A DNA stretch of 64,000 nucleotides from Ciceribacter thiooxidans (GTDB lineage: Bacteria > Pseudomonadota > Alphaproteobacteria > Rhizobiales > Rhizobiaceae): the NCBI RefSeq assembly GCF_014126615.1, contig NZ_CP059896.1, positions 1,064,501-1,128,500 of the forward strand, read 5' to 3'. Both the position numbers and the translations under genes were made by a program. The first letter of the stretch is position 1; the number at the start of each line of letters is the position of its first letter. Under the pieces are notes generated by a model. The model ran no database searches, was not told the origin of the DNA, and worked only from the letters and a program-made list of their open reading frames with translations. This document shows, in pieces, positions 34,176 to 42,821 of this stretch.

Positions 34176-34811
34176 TCAGGCGGCGATCTTGCGATAACCG
34201 GCCGTCACGGCGCCGGCGGCGATCAGCAGCGTGCCGCCGGTGCGGTTCACCGCCTTGCGGACGGAGCGCTTGCGGATGAAGCGGCGGGCCGAATCGGCGA
34301 CGAATGCGTAGATCAGCGCATTGATGATCGCGAGGGTGACGAAGGTCGCTTCGAGTACGGCCACCTGCTGCAGGAAGGGCGCCGACGGTGCCATGAACTG
34401 CGGCACGAAGGCGATGAAGAAGACGATGCTCTTCGGGTTGAGCGCGGTGACGGCGAAGGCGTGGCCGAGGATGCGCAGCGGCTTTTCCTCCGGCAGGTTG
34501 TCGTTGTCGGCGATCGGTTCGTCGCCGACCGGTGCCCGCCAGAGGCGGATGCCGAGATAGACGAGATAGGCGCCGCCGATCCACTTCATGATCGTGAAGG
34601 CCGTGGCGGAGGTGGCGAGCAGGGCGCCGAGCCCGGCGACGGAGGCCGTCATCGCGACGAGGTCGCCGAGCGCGACCCCGGTGACCGTGGCCAGCGCCGT
34701 CTTGCGCCCGTGGCCGAGCGCATAGGAGATGACCAGCAGGATGGTCGGTCCGGGGATCGCCAGAAGCACCGCCGAAGCGGCGGCGAAGGCCAGCCAGTGT
34801 TCCAGTGACAT
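34176..34811 (-). CDS. LysE-family exporter
   Basis: The 211-residue membrane protein has about six hydrophobic helices. Signature parts are AVLLAIPGPTILLVISYALGHG (in two pieces, residues 13-34), GVALGDLVAMTASVAGLGAL near 45, WIGGAYLVYLGIRLWRA near 76 and FAVTALNPKSIVFFIAFVPQF near 118. It exports an amino acid or related metabolite. The ATG at 34811 is preferred over a GTG three codons earlier. It is a paralogue of the exporter at 16656-17291 and lies downstream of pfp on the same strand with about 50 bases between. Confidence 0.92.
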   Translation of the reverse strand: MSLEHWLAFAAASAVLLAIPGPTILLVISYALGHGRKTALATVTGVALGDLVAMTASVAGLGALLATSATAFTIMKWIGGAYLVYLGIRLWRAPVGDEPIADNDNLPEEKPLRILGHAFAVTALNPKSIVFFIAFVPQFMAPSAPFLQQVAVLEATFVTLAIINALIYAFVADSARRFIRKRSVRKAVNRTGGTLLIAAGAVTAGYRKIAA

Positions 34812-34860
34812 TTGCCTCACTCCTCTCTCGATGAAAGCAAGCCACCTTTCTCCGGGGCCG

Positions 34861-36075
34861 TCAATCGGCCGGGGTGAATTTCTGGCCGATGTAATCCATC
34901 ACTTCCGCGAACCACGGCGTCTTCACGTCGAAGGCCTTGCCGCCCTTGATGCGCGGGAACTCGATGGTGCGCAGCTTGCCGCCCTGGTCTTCGTCGTGGC
35001 CGGTGACGCCGGAGACCTTGTTCAGAGCGCTTTCGACGGCAAGATCGACCATGCTCTGGATCAGCCGCAGGTCCTCGTAATTGGCCGGTGCCGAACGGGC
35101 ATAGTAGCCGGACTTCTGCACCATCGAGCGTTCGGCATCAAGCAGCTTGGCGAAGTGCTTCTGGAACCAGTTGCCGACGTTGATCGTGTCGATCTTCACA
35201 TGGCCGAAGGCGTCGCGCTTGACCTCTTCGCCGGCGGCCTCGCGGTCGGCGACGATCTCGTCGAGGCAGGCACCTTCCGAGACGAAGAGGGTGACGAAGC
35301 CGGTGCGGTCCATGACGTCCTTGAGGCGGGCGGCCTCGGCATCGAGATCGAAATGGGTTTCCGGTAGGTAAAGACCGTCGATGTTCTTGAGCTGGGTGTT
35401 CATCATCAGCCCTTCGACATACTCGTTGTTGCGCGTCCGCTGGATGTAGGCACGCGCGGTCGCGGCGGTCAGCCAGCCGCAATGGCGGCCCATGACCTCG
35501 TGGATCACCAGCGTGCGGGGGGCCGCACTCTGCTCGTTCGAGACGTGGTCGAAGAAGCGGGCGCCGACTTCCGCCGCCGTCCATGCGCCGAGCGATTGGC
35601 GGATCGGCACGACATCGTTGTCGACGGTCTTCGGCAGGCCGACCACGGTGAGGTCGTAGCCGTTGGCGCCAAGGAAGGCGGCGAGATCGGCCGCCGTCGT
35701 GTTGGTATCGTCACCGCCGATGGTGTGAAGGATGGTGACGCCGTCGGCGGCGAGCCGTTCGGCAGCGACACGCAGCGGGTTGTCGCCTTCCTTGGTCAGG
35801 CCGCGCTTGTGGCAATCGGCCGCATTCGTCAGCTTGACGCGGCTGTTGCCGATCGGCGAGCCACCGTAGCGGTGGAGGAGGTGCGCCTTCTCGCGCATGT
35901 CTGCGCTGATCTCGATCTTGTCGCCGAGCAGTACGCCCTGATAGCCGGAGCGGTAGGCGATGAGTTCGACGTCGGGGGCGATGTCCGTATAGCGTTCGAT
36001 CAGTCCGCCGACTGCGGACGACAGGCAGGGGGCGAGACCGCCGGCGGTCAGCATTGCAACTTTCTGTTTGGCCAT
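34861..36075 (-). CDS. pfp: pyrophosphate-dependent 6-phosphofructokinase
   Basis: The 404-residue protein is of the phosphofructokinase superfamily. It has MLTAGGLAPCLSSAVGGLIE (residues 8-27), YRSGYQGVLLGD near 42, TIGGDDTNTTAADLAAFL near 115, GLPKTVDNDVVPIRQSLG near 145, EVMGRHCGWLTAATARAY near 190 and FVTLFVSEGACLDEI. The second Asp in GGDDTN, where ATP enzymes have Gly, and the Lys in PKTVDND mark PPi as phosphoryl donor. It interconverts fructose-6-phosphate and fructose-1,6-bisphosphate reversibly, allowing glycolytic or gluconeogenic flow in bacteria that mostly use the Entner-Doudoroff route. GGAGG precedes the ATG. Confidence 0.95.
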   Translation of the reverse strand: MAKQKVAMLTAGGLAPCLSSAVGGLIERYTDIAPDVELIAYRSGYQGVLLGDKIEISADMREKAHLLHRYGGSPIGNSRVKLTNAADCHKRGLTKEGDNPLRVAAERLAADGVTILHTIGGDDTNTTAADLAAFLGANGYDLTVVGLPKTVDNDVVPIRQSLGAWTAAEVGARFFDHVSNEQSAAPRTLVIHEVMGRHCGWLTAATARAYIQRTRNNEYVEGLMMNTQLKNIDGLYLPETHFDLDAEAARLKDVMDRTGFVTLFVSEGACLDEIVADREAAGEEVKRDAFGHVKIDTINVGNWFQKHFAKLLDAERSMVQKSGYYARSAPANYEDLRLIQSMVDLAVESALNKVSGVTGHDEDQGGKLRTIEFPRIKGGKAFDVKTPWFAEVMDYIGQKFTPAD

Positions 36076-36427
36076 CGTTCCTCCTTCAGCGCTTCGTCGC
36101 GCTTCTACAGACTAGCGTTCGGGGCGAATGGATGCGACAGACGGGCAGGGCTGTAAAGGGAAAAAATCAGGAAATCCGGGCATTTCCGACCCGTGCGGCG
36201 ACAAATGCGACGGCCGCGCGGATATAATCGTTTCAATCCGGGGGCGGGCTCCGAGCAAGGCTGTGGATAAGAACGGCGGGCCGCGAAGCAGCGGCATCCG
36301 GCTCTCCCGCGACGGTCGGAACCATTGTCCGCGACCACGGTTGGGCCACCGTAATGTGAACAAACTTTAACCCGCAGAAAGACGCGCTCCGCTTGCTTTT
36401 TTGCCGGTTATCTGGTGATGCTGGATC
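36076..36427. other. divergent promoter region between pfp and the TerB-DnaJ gene
   Basis: These 352 bases separate divergent genes and must hold both promoters. I see CTGTGGATAAG at about 36262 and an AT-richer stretch at 36350-36415 just before the TerB-DnaJ gene, but no convincing gene, repeat or defined operator. Confidence 0.5.
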
Positions 36428-37162
36428 ATGATTTTCGATTTCGCCTGCGAACAGATATCGTCTTTGTGGGACAGGTTGCTCGGCGCGATCGGCGACGCAG
36501 CAGGTAACGCCCTGTCCGGCATTGTCGAGGCGGTTCGTACGGTATTCGAGGGCGACCCCGAAACCCGCAGGCGCGTCTCCTTCTCGGTCGCCATCATCGC
36601 GCTCTCGGCGAAGATGGCTAAAGCCGACGGCGTGGTGAGCGCGAGCGAGGTCGACGCCTTCCGTCAGATCTTCGATTTTCCGGCCAAGGAAGCACAGAAC
36701 GTCGCCCGGCTCTACAACCTCGCGCGCCAGGACGTCGCCGGTTACGAGGCCTATGCCGGCAAGATCATGAAGATGTGCGGGACCGGCAAGGGGTGCCCAG
36801 TTCTCGAGGACATCGTTGACGGGCTCTTCCACATCGCCAAGGCGGACGGGCTGGTGCACGAGAAGGAAATGAACTTCCTCGCCCGCATCGCCGAAATCTT
36901 CGAGATATCGGAGGAGCGGTTCGAGACGATCACCGAGCGCCACGTGAACCCGGACGGCAATCCCTATGCCGTGCTCGGCGTGCAGCCCTCGGACGATTTT
37001 GCGACGATCCGCAAGCGTTACCGGGCGCTCGCCGCCGAACATCATCCCGACCGCCTTCACGCTCGCGGCGTGCCCACAGAGTTCCACGCCGTCGCCCATC
37101 ACCGGATGGCGAGGCTCAACGCCGCCTATGCGGCGATCGAGAAAGAACGCCGCGCCGCATGA
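36428..37162 (+). CDS. TerB-DnaJ domain protein (DjlA-like co-chaperone)
   Basis: The 244-residue protein has an N-terminal hydrophobic/amphipathic region (residues 1-40), a TerB-like domain (about 50-160: AIIALSAKMAKADGVVSASE and DGLFHIAKADGLVHEKEMNF, acidic metal-binding-like repeats) and a C-terminal J domain (about 176-244: NPYAVLGVQPSDDFATIRKR, AAEHHPDRLH with the HPD motif). DjlA proteins stimulate DnaK and are linked to envelope stress and capsule control. It overlaps the amidase gene by ATGA, suggesting shared expression with cell wall recycling. Confidence 0.9.
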   Translation: MIFDFACEQISSLWDRLLGAIGDAAGNALSGIVEAVRTVFEGDPETRRRVSFSVAIIALSAKMAKADGVVSASEVDAFRQIFDFPAKEAQNVARLYNLARQDVAGYEAYAGKIMKMCGTGKGCPVLEDIVDGLFHIAKADGLVHEKEMNFLARIAEIFEISEERFETITERHVNPDGNPYAVLGVQPSDDFATIRKRYRALAAEHHPDRLHARGVPTEFHAVAHHRMARLNAAYAAIEKERRAA

Positions 37163-37920
37163 CCGTCTTCATTCCCGACTTCAGGGGTGCGCGGGTCCGG
37201 CCCTCGCCGAACCATGGCGAGCGCGCCGGTGGACGGCTGCCGGACATGATCCTTCTCCATTACACCGGCATGCCCTCGGAAGAGGGCGCGCTGGAATGGC
37301 TTTGTCGGCCGGAGAGCCAGGTTTCCAGCCACTACTTCGTTCACGAGGACGGCCGGATCGTGCAGATGGTGCCTGAGAGTCGCCGCGCCTGGCACGCCGG
37401 CAAGAGCACCTGGGCCGGCGAAAGTGACGTCAACTCGATGTCGATCGGCATCGAGATCGCCAATCCGGGCCATCCGGCCGGACTGCCGCCGTTCACCGAC
37501 GAACAGATCGAAGCCGTCGTCGAATTGTGTCGCGATTGCGGCAAACGGTGGAATATCGCCCCTGAACGGGTGCTTGCGCACTCCGATGTCGCCCCTGTCC
37601 GCAAGGTCGATCCGGGCGAAAATTTTCCATGGGAAAGGCTTAACGCGGCAGGCGTCGGCCACTGGGTGGCGCCCGTGCCGATCAGCGGTGGAAGATTTTT
37701 CCAAAAGGGCGATTGCGGACGACCGGTCGAGGCCCTGCAGTCCATGCTTTCGCTCTACGGCTACGATATTGAAATTTCGGGGCAATATTCCGAGGCGACG
37801 GAAGGCGTCGTCGCCGCGTTCCAGCGCCATTTTCGTCCCGGACGGGTCGACGGCATCGCCGACAGCTCGACCATAGAGACGCTGCACAGACTGCTCGCGG
37901 CGCTGCCGAAATACGCTTGA
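37159..37920 (+). CDS. N-acetylmuramoyl-L-alanine amidase (AmpD-like) with C-terminal peptidoglycan-binding region
   Basis: The 253-residue protein has an amidase_2 domain: DMILLHYTGMPSEEGALEWL (residues 29-48, first zinc His), SSHYFVHEDGRIVQMVPE near 57, RAWHAGKS, MSIGIEIANPGHP near 94 and VLAHSDVAPVRKVDPG near 138 with the other zinc ligands. Residues 185-253 form a peptidoglycan-binding-1-like region (PVEALQSMLSLYGYDIE). No signal peptide is visible, so it probably acts in the cytoplasm on anhydro-muropeptides, as AmpD does in wall recycling. Translation is coupled to the TerB-DnaJ gene by ATGA. Confidence 0.92.
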   Translation: MTVFIPDFRGARVRPSPNHGERAGGRLPDMILLHYTGMPSEEGALEWLCRPESQVSSHYFVHEDGRIVQMVPESRRAWHAGKSTWAGESDVNSMSIGIEIANPGHPAGLPPFTDEQIEAVVELCRDCGKRWNIAPERVLAHSDVAPVRKVDPGENFPWERLNAAGVGHWVAPVPISGGRFFQKGDCGRPVEALQSMLSLYGYDIEISGQYSEATEGVVAAFQRHFRPGRVDGIADSSTIETLHRLLAALPKYA

Positions 37921-38092
37921 AACCGCGTCGGACCAAGGCCGTCCGCCTGCACCCGCAGAGGGGCTGAAATACCCCAAATCTCCGCAGGTCACAGGAATTC
38001 CATATTACCCGGCTTTAAAGGCTCTCGCTGAAACGCGGCAAAGCTCCCGAAGAGGTGACGGCCGCAAATAACAACGATGAGGGCAGGTGCGA

Positions 38093-38117
38093 CGCCGTCC
38101 CCCTGAACGGGACGGCG
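38093..38117. promoter_or_regulatory. strong hairpin in the leader of the SLT transglycosylase gene
   Basis: CGCCGTCCC (38093-38101) pairs perfectly with GGGACGGCG (38109-38117) around a seven-base loop, about 70 bases before the transglycosylase start. A short run GCTTTTTGCGCG follows 15 bases later. It could be the amidase operon terminator, an attenuator or an mRNA leader structure. Confidence 0.4.
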
Positions 38118-38189
38118 CACAAGGACGCTTTTTGCGCGAAAAAACGAACACGCGCCATAGCCCCACTGGTTCGGAGACTGGCTTTTCAC

Positions 38190-38717
38190 ATGCAGAAAAT
38201 GATTGTTGCTGCCGCGGCATGCACCGCTATCCTTTTGTCTGGAATCGGCGGAGCAAACGCCCGTGACGACGACAGACGCAGCTTCTCGGCGCCGCTCAAG
38301 GTCGTCAAACGCGACGCGGGTTTCCCAAGCGCACCGTCCTTTTCCCAAAGCCCCTACACCCAGATCATCTCCAAATACGCCAAGGCCTACGGCGTTCCGG
38401 TGGATCTTGCCCATGCGGTGGTCCGGGTCGAAAGCAACTTCAATCCCAAGGCCCGCGGCAGCGCCGGCGAAATCGGCCTCATGCAGATCAAGCCGGCGAC
38501 GGCGCGGATGATGGGCTATTCCGGCTCATCTAAGGGGCTCTATGACCCGGAGACCAATATCCGCTACGGCATGAAGTATCTGGCGACCGCCCACGAGCTC
38601 GGCGACGGCAAGACCTGCTCGACGATCCTCAAATACAATGCCGGTCACGCCGCCAAGCGCATGAACCCGGTGTCGAAGCGCTATTGCGGCAAGGTGCTGG
38701 CGCTGATCGGCAGCTGA
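38190..38717 (+). CDS. small exported lytic transglycosylase (SLT domain)
   Basis: The 175-residue protein has a signal peptide (MQKMIVAAAACTAILLSGIG, cleaved near ANA-RD) and an SLT domain from about residue 60: YGVPVDLAHAVVRVESNFNP with the catalytic Glu, GEIGLMQIKPATARMMGYSG, DPETNIRYGMKYLATAHEL and ILKYNAGHAAKRM. It cleaves peptidoglycan strands in the periplasm. It is the compact relative of the lipoprotein at 33134-34063. The inner ATG at 38190 is chosen for the signal peptide; its SD is weak (GGAG about 13 bases upstream). Confidence 0.9.
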   Translation: MQKMIVAAAACTAILLSGIGGANARDDDRRSFSAPLKVVKRDAGFPSAPSFSQSPYTQIISKYAKAYGVPVDLAHAVVRVESNFNPKARGSAGEIGLMQIKPATARMMGYSGSSKGLYDPETNIRYGMKYLATAHELGDGKTCSTILKYNAGHAAKRMNPVSKRYCGKVLALIGS

Positions 38718-38881
38718 TCGCCGGAACGTCGATGCCCGCCGGGGAATGCCGCCGAAGTCATCGTCCAGGAGTTTGATCTCGGTCGAAAACCGATTCCGCA
38801 ATTTGTGAGAGACTGATTCAAGTTAGATTGGCAAATATCTGAACGGGAATCATAATCACGAATGTACGGGCGGGAACGGAC

Positions 38882-40069
38882 ATGAGCGATCGCTTCAAAT
38901 TCATCGTCGTCGGGCGTGGCATGCTGGGGGCCGCCGCCGCGCGGCATCTGACCCTCGAAAGCAAAGGGGTCGCCGTCATCGGGCCGGCCGAGCCGGCCGA
39001 CCCGGCACGTCACGAGGGGGTCTTCGCCAGCCATTACGACGAGGCGCGGATTACCCGCACGATCGACCCGGACCCTGTCTGGGCCGCACTCGCCAACCGC
39101 TCGATCGCACGATACCGAGAACTCGAACGGGAGATCGGCGTCGACTTCTACCACGAGGTCGGCTGTCTCATCGTCGGGCCGAAGCGGGGCGGGAGTGATC
39201 CCTATGTCCAGCGCATCTGCGATGCGGCCGATCGCACCGGCGTCGTGCCGAAGATGCTCGAATGCACGTCCCTTGCTGCGCGTTTTCCCTATTTCTCCTT
39301 CAGCGCAGGGCAGGAGGGGGTCCACGAGGCGGCGGGGGCGGGATACGTCAATCCGCGGAAGATGGTGCGTGCGCAGTCCTGCCTCGCCCACAGGGAAGGG
39401 GCGACGCTGATCGCCGAGACGGCGGTTTCCGTCCGCGACGACATCCGCGGCGTGGCGGTCCGGACCGCCGAAGGCAATACCTATTACGCGGACCGGGTGC
39501 TGGTCGCCACGGGTGGATTCTCGATCGCCGAACACTTGCTGCCGCGGCCGCTCGACCTCAAGGTCTATGCCCGCACGGTGGCCTTCTTCGAGATCCCGGA
39601 GACCGATCTTGACGCCTTTGCCGGTATGCCGTCGCTCATCCACCATCCCGACGATCCGCGCGAGCACATCTATCTGTTGCCGCCGGTGCGCTATCCCGAC
39701 GGCAAGGTCTATCTGAAGATCGGCGGCGATCCCGATGACCTCGAACTCACGAGTGAGCCGGAGGTCCGTGCCTGGTATCGCAGCGGCGGGCGCGAGACGA
39801 CCCGCAGGCATCTGGCGCGGATCGCGTCCGAACTGGTGCCCGGCGTGGCGAAGGCGACCGTCAGCGCGGGCGCCTGCGTCACGTCGTTCACGCCGAGCGG
39901 TTACCCGGCGATCGGCTATGTCGATGAGGAACGGATCGCGGTCGTCACCGGCGGTTGCGGCGCTGCGGCGAAGAGCTCCGACGAGATCGGCCGGCTCGGC
40001 GCGCGGCTGCTGCTCGACGGCGCATTGTCGCCGGAGGACCAGGCGGTTTTCTCGCCCCGTTTCCGATAA
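38882..40069 (+). CDS. FAD-dependent oxidoreductase (DAO/sarcosine oxidase-like)
   Basis: The 395-residue protein has an N-terminal dinucleotide-binding motif, FIVVGRGMLGAAAARHL (residues 7-23), then RITRTIDPDPVWAALANRS near 57, a substrate domain, RVLVATGGFSIAEHLLP near 203, and a C-terminal FAD motif GYPAIGYVDEE...TGGCGAAAKSSDEIGRL near 345-375. It resembles monomeric sarcosine oxidase and D-amino acid oxidase relatives that oxidise secondary or D-amino acids. No partner subunits are nearby, so it is probably a single-subunit enzyme; the substrate is unknown. GGGAAC lies just before the ATG. Confidence 0.88.
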   Translation: MSDRFKFIVVGRGMLGAAAARHLTLESKGVAVIGPAEPADPARHEGVFASHYDEARITRTIDPDPVWAALANRSIARYRELEREIGVDFYHEVGCLIVGPKRGGSDPYVQRICDAADRTGVVPKMLECTSLAARFPYFSFSAGQEGVHEAAGAGYVNPRKMVRAQSCLAHREGATLIAETAVSVRDDIRGVAVRTAEGNTYYADRVLVATGGFSIAEHLLPRPLDLKVYARTVAFFEIPETDLDAFAGMPSLIHHPDDPREHIYLLPPVRYPDGKVYLKIGGDPDDLELTSEPEVRAWYRSGGRETTRRHLARIASELVPGVAKATVSAGACVTSFTPSGYPAIGYVDEERIAVVTGGCGAAAKSSDEIGRLGARLLLDGALSPEDQAVFSPRFR

Positions 40070-40137
40070 AGTGCGAAGCAGTGCGTCCGGACGGACGTTT
40101 TCTGTGGCATTTGCCGCGGCACTCCACTATCTAGCGC

Positions 40138-40572
40138 TTGCCAGTCGGCCGGGCAGCCGCGCTCTACCAGTGCCGAAAGGCGGTAGGGTGAGGAAAGTCC
40201 GGGCTCCACGGAAACACGGTGCCGGATAACGTCCGGCGAGGGCGACCTCAGGGATAGTGCCACAGAAAGGAAACCGCCCCGCCTGCTTTTCCGTCCGCAT
40301 GAGGACGCAAAAGTCGGCGGGGTAAGGGTGAAAGGGTGGGGTAAGAGCCCACCGCGTCGCTGGTGACAGGGACGGCATGGTAAACCCCACCGGGAGCAAG
40401 ACCGAATAGGGATGACGCGGGTGCTGCGCAAGCGGTGCCACAGCCGGTTTCCGGGCCAGTCATCCGGGTGGGTTGCGTGAGGCAGCGTGCAAACGCTGTC
40501 CCAGATGAATGGCTGCCACGTTCCGGGCGACCGGAGCCATACAGAACCCGGCTTACAGGCCGACTGGCACTC
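40138..40572 (+). ncRNA. rnpB: RNase P RNA (bacterial class A)
   Basis: The terminal P1 helix is CCAGTCGGCC (40141-40150) with GGCCGACTGG (40558-40567). The universally conserved cores are present: GAGGAAAGTCCGGGCTCC near 40190, ACAGAAAGGAAACCGCC near 40262, GGGTAAGGGTGAAAGGGTGG near 40320, AGATGAATGGCTGCC near 40503 and ACAGAACCCGGCTTACAGGC near 40540. The RNA is the catalytic part of RNase P, which matures tRNA 5' ends. A TTCCTTTTTCT run just after P1 may end transcription. Exact ends are estimated to a few bases. Confidence 0.97.
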
Positions 40573-40759
40573 TTCCTTTTTCTGCGGCCGCGGCTCGGCC
40601 ATCGTCGGCATTTCTTCGGCCAAATTGTTGATCCCGTTGGTAATTCAGATCTTGCCGTGCGGTCCTAGAGGGGTTCGCTGCCGGCTCCTCCATAACCTTT
40701 CGTTAAGCTTAACCGCTTATAAACATTTGACGCTCTTCGAGAGCGCAGAGCCGCTCTGT
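40573..40759. other. region between rnpB and the mraZ operator, with a TTAA palindrome
   Basis: No gene is seen. A perfect 12-bp palindrome GTTAAGCTTAAC lies at 40702-40713, followed by an AT-rich CGCTTATAAACATTTGACG. This is the likely promoter zone for the dcw cluster, and TTAA-rich sites could bind a cell-cycle regulator. Confidence 0.45.
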
Positions 40760-40794
40760 CCCATTGACGCCCATATTGTCCCATGTTATCCCAT
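40760..40794 (+). promoter_or_regulatory. predicted MraZ operator: four CCCAT boxes at 10-bp spacing
   Basis: CCCAT occurs at 40760-40764, 40770-40774, 40780-40784 and 40790-40794, separated each time by five bases. MraZ proteins bind tandem TGGG-type repeats with five-base spacers upstream of their own cluster. These boxes are that motif on the other strand, 169 bases before the mraZ start. Confidence 0.85.
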
Positions 40795-40962
40795 TCGAGT
40801 ACCGTTTCAGGGTGGTTCTCCACCTCAAGAATCGAAGTTCAGGGAATGTCGCCCGCACCGGGCGGCCTGCAGTTCTCCCTGTCTTTGGAGGCGGTGCACG
40901 TGTTCTCGCGTTTCAGGGGTGGATGGTTCATCTCCTGTCGAAAGGAGCGGCGGCAGGTTTTG

Positions 40963-41403
40963 ATGGACCGCTTCTTGTCCAATGTGACAAACCGGATCGA
41001 TACGAAGGGGCGGGTGTCCGTTCCGGCGGCGTTCAGGTCTGTCCTGGCGAGGCGCGATATCCAGGAGCTTTACTGCCTCCAGGATTTCGTGTTTCCGGCG
41101 GTCAATGTCGGCGGGCCCGATCTGCTGGAGCGATACGAACGGCAGATTTCCGTCGAGGATCCGTTTTCGCCGCTGGCGAACGAGATGTCGCTGCTTGTGC
41201 ATGGTGGCGGCGTCTTCATGAAGCTAGATGCCGAAGGGCGGTTGATGGTGACCGACTTCATTCGCGACTTCACGGGGATCACCTCGGAGGTCACGTTCGT
41301 CGGTCGGGCGGATCATTTTCAGCTCTGGCGGCCGCAGGCCTTTCTCGAGGCGCAGGCGGAGGCAAGGCAGGCACGCAAGCTACGAGGGTTGCGGCCACAG
41401 TAA
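40963..41403 (+). CDS. mraZ: transcriptional regulator MraZ
   Basis: The 146-residue protein has the two AbrB-like halves of MraZ. The first is [20 protein letters not shown] followed by PAAFR (residues 1-25), and the second is [20 protein letters not shown] (about 80-99) with a matching [18 protein letters not shown] end. It is a ring-forming DNA-binding repressor of the division and cell wall cluster. The ATG at 40963 gives the normal family length; AAAGGAG lies 15 bases upstream and CAGG closer. The CCCAT boxes upstream suggest autoregulation through a long leader. Confidence 0.95.
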   Translation: MDRFLSNVTNRIDTKGRVSVPAAFRSVLARRDIQELYCLQDFVFPAVNVGGPDLLERYERQISVEDPFSPLANEMSLLVHGGGVFMKLDAEGRLMVTDFIRDFTGITSEVTFVGRADHFQLWRPQAFLEAQAEARQARKLRGLRPQ

Positions 41404-41417
41404 GGCGGGGACTTGGA

Positions 41418-42443
41418 ATGGTGGCTAATCCTGGCGCAGAAAACTCTGGTGCCGATGGCGGACCGGTTCGCCACATTCCAGTCCTGCTGCCTGAGGTGCT
41501 CGCGGCGCTCGAGCCGACACCCGGCAAGATCATTCTCGACGGCACCTTCGGGGCGGGCGGCTACACAAGTGCCATCCTCGATGCCGGTGCGGACGTCATA
41601 GCGCTCGACCGCGATCCGACGGCGATTGCGGCCGGCCAGTCGCTGGTGGCGGCACGCGGCGGCCATCTCACGCTCATCCATTCCCGCTTTTCCGAGCTCG
41701 ATCTCCATGCGCCCGCCGGGGGACTTGACGGCGTCGTGCTCGATATCGGCGTCTCGTCGATGCAGATCGACGAGGCCGAGCGCGGTTTCTCCTTCCAGAA
41801 GAACGGCCCGCTCGACATGCGCATGTCGGCCGAAGGGGTCTCGGCGGCGGATGTCGTCAACCGCGCCAAGGTCGGCGACCTCATCCGCATCTTCGGTTTC
41901 CTCGGCGAGGAAAAGCAGGCGGGGCGCATCGCCCGGGCGATCGAGAAGAAGCGGGCGAGCGAGCCGTTTCGCACGACGCGCGACCTCGCCGGCCTGATCG
42001 AGATCGTCACGCCACGCAAGGCGAAGGACAAAATTCATCCGGCGACCCGCGTCTTCCAGGCGCTGCGCATCTTCGTCAACGACGAGCTCGGCGAGCTTGC
42101 GCAGGCGCTCTTTGCCGCCGAACGTGCGCTGAAGCCCGGCGGCCGCCTCGTGGTGGTGACCTTCCATTCGCTCGAAGACCGGATCGTCAAAAAGTTCTTC
42201 ACCGAGCGCTCGGGCAAGGCGTCCGGCTCGCGCCACCTGCCGATGGTGCAGGGGACACCGGCGACCTTCGAACCCGTCGGCAAGGGCATGGTTGCGGCAA
42301 GCGAAGAAGAGGCCGAGGCCAATCCGCGCGCCCGCTCCGCCAAGCTTCGGGCCGGCATCCGCACGAACGTGAAGGCGCCGAAGGCGGACATGTCCATCTT
42401 CGACCTGCCAGACCTCGCCAGCCTCGACCGGATCGGAGGATGA
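41418..42443 (+). CDS. rsmH: 16S rRNA (cytosine(1402)-N(4))-methyltransferase RsmH
   Basis: The 341-residue protein begins [35 protein letters not shown] (residues 19-33) and [20 protein letters not shown] (about 38-58, SAM site) are typical of RsmH/Mra[21 protein letters not shown] near 105, [35 protein letters not shown] near 210 and [17 protein letters not shown] also match. It methylates C1402 of 16S rRNA in the decoding centre. Fourteen bases separate it from mraZ; GGGGA supports ATG 41418. Confidence 0.97.
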   Translation: MVANPGAENSGADGGPVRHIPVLLPEVLAALEPTPGKIILDGTFGAGGYTSAILDAGADVIALDRDPTAIAAGQSLVAARGGHLTLIHSRFSELDLHAPAGGLDGVVLDIGVSSMQIDEAERGFSFQKNGPLDMRMSAEGVSAADVVNRAKVGDLIRIFGFLGEEKQAGRIARAIEKKRASEPFRTTRDLAGLIEIVTPRKAKDKIHPATRVFQALRIFVNDELGELAQALFAAERALKPGGRLVVVTFHSLEDRIVKKFFTERSGKASGSRHLPMVQGTPATFEPVGKGMVAASEEEAEANPRARSAKLRAGIRTNVKAPKADMSIFDLPDLASLDRIGG

Positions 42444-42446
42444 GCC

Positions 42447-42821
42447 ATGCTGAAAACCCTTGATCTCGTATTGATCGGCTCGATGGTCGCTGCAGCGGCC
42501 GTCACCTATTCGATCAAGCATCATGCCGACGAAAAACTACAGGAGGTCCACCGTCTCGAGGCCGAGATCAAGCTCGAGAAGGACACAATCGATCTCCTGA
42601 AAGCCGACTGGGCGCTTCTGACCCAGCCGAACCGTCTCGAACGGCTGCTCGCCGTCTACGGGCAGGATTTGCAGCTGCAGCCGACCGCGCCAGAACAGCT
42701 CGTGCGGCCGGTCGAGCTGCCGATGTTGAAGAGTGAGGTGCCCCAGCCGAAAGTGGCCGAGGGCGAAAAGAGCAAGGATCCCGTGTCGGATCTCATCACA
42801 ACAGGATCGGTGAAGCCCTGA
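42447..42821 (+). CDS. ftsL: FtsL-like cell division protein
   Basis: The 124-residue protein has one N-terminal membrane helix (LDLVLIGSMVAAAAVTYSI, residues 5-23) followed by a heptad-like coiled coil (EVHRLEAEIKLEKDTIDLLK, about 33-52) and a Pro-rich tail. FtsL sequences are poorly conserved, but size, topology and the position between rsmH and ftsI fit. FtsL joins FtsB and FtsQ in the divisome and helps activate FtsW-FtsI. The stop overlaps the ftsI start by one base (TGATG). Confidence 0.88.
   Translation: MLKTLDLVLIGSMVAAAAVTYSIKHHADEKLQEVHRLEAEIKLEKDTIDLLKADWALLTQPNRLERLLAVYGQDLQLQPTAPEQLVRPVELPMLKSEVPQPKVAEGEKSKDPVSDLITTGSVKP

Noticed and set aside
40764..41417. extension of the RsmH frame through mraZ
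   Set aside because: mraZ occupies this stretch in another frame with perfect family motifs, and RsmH has normal length from 41418.
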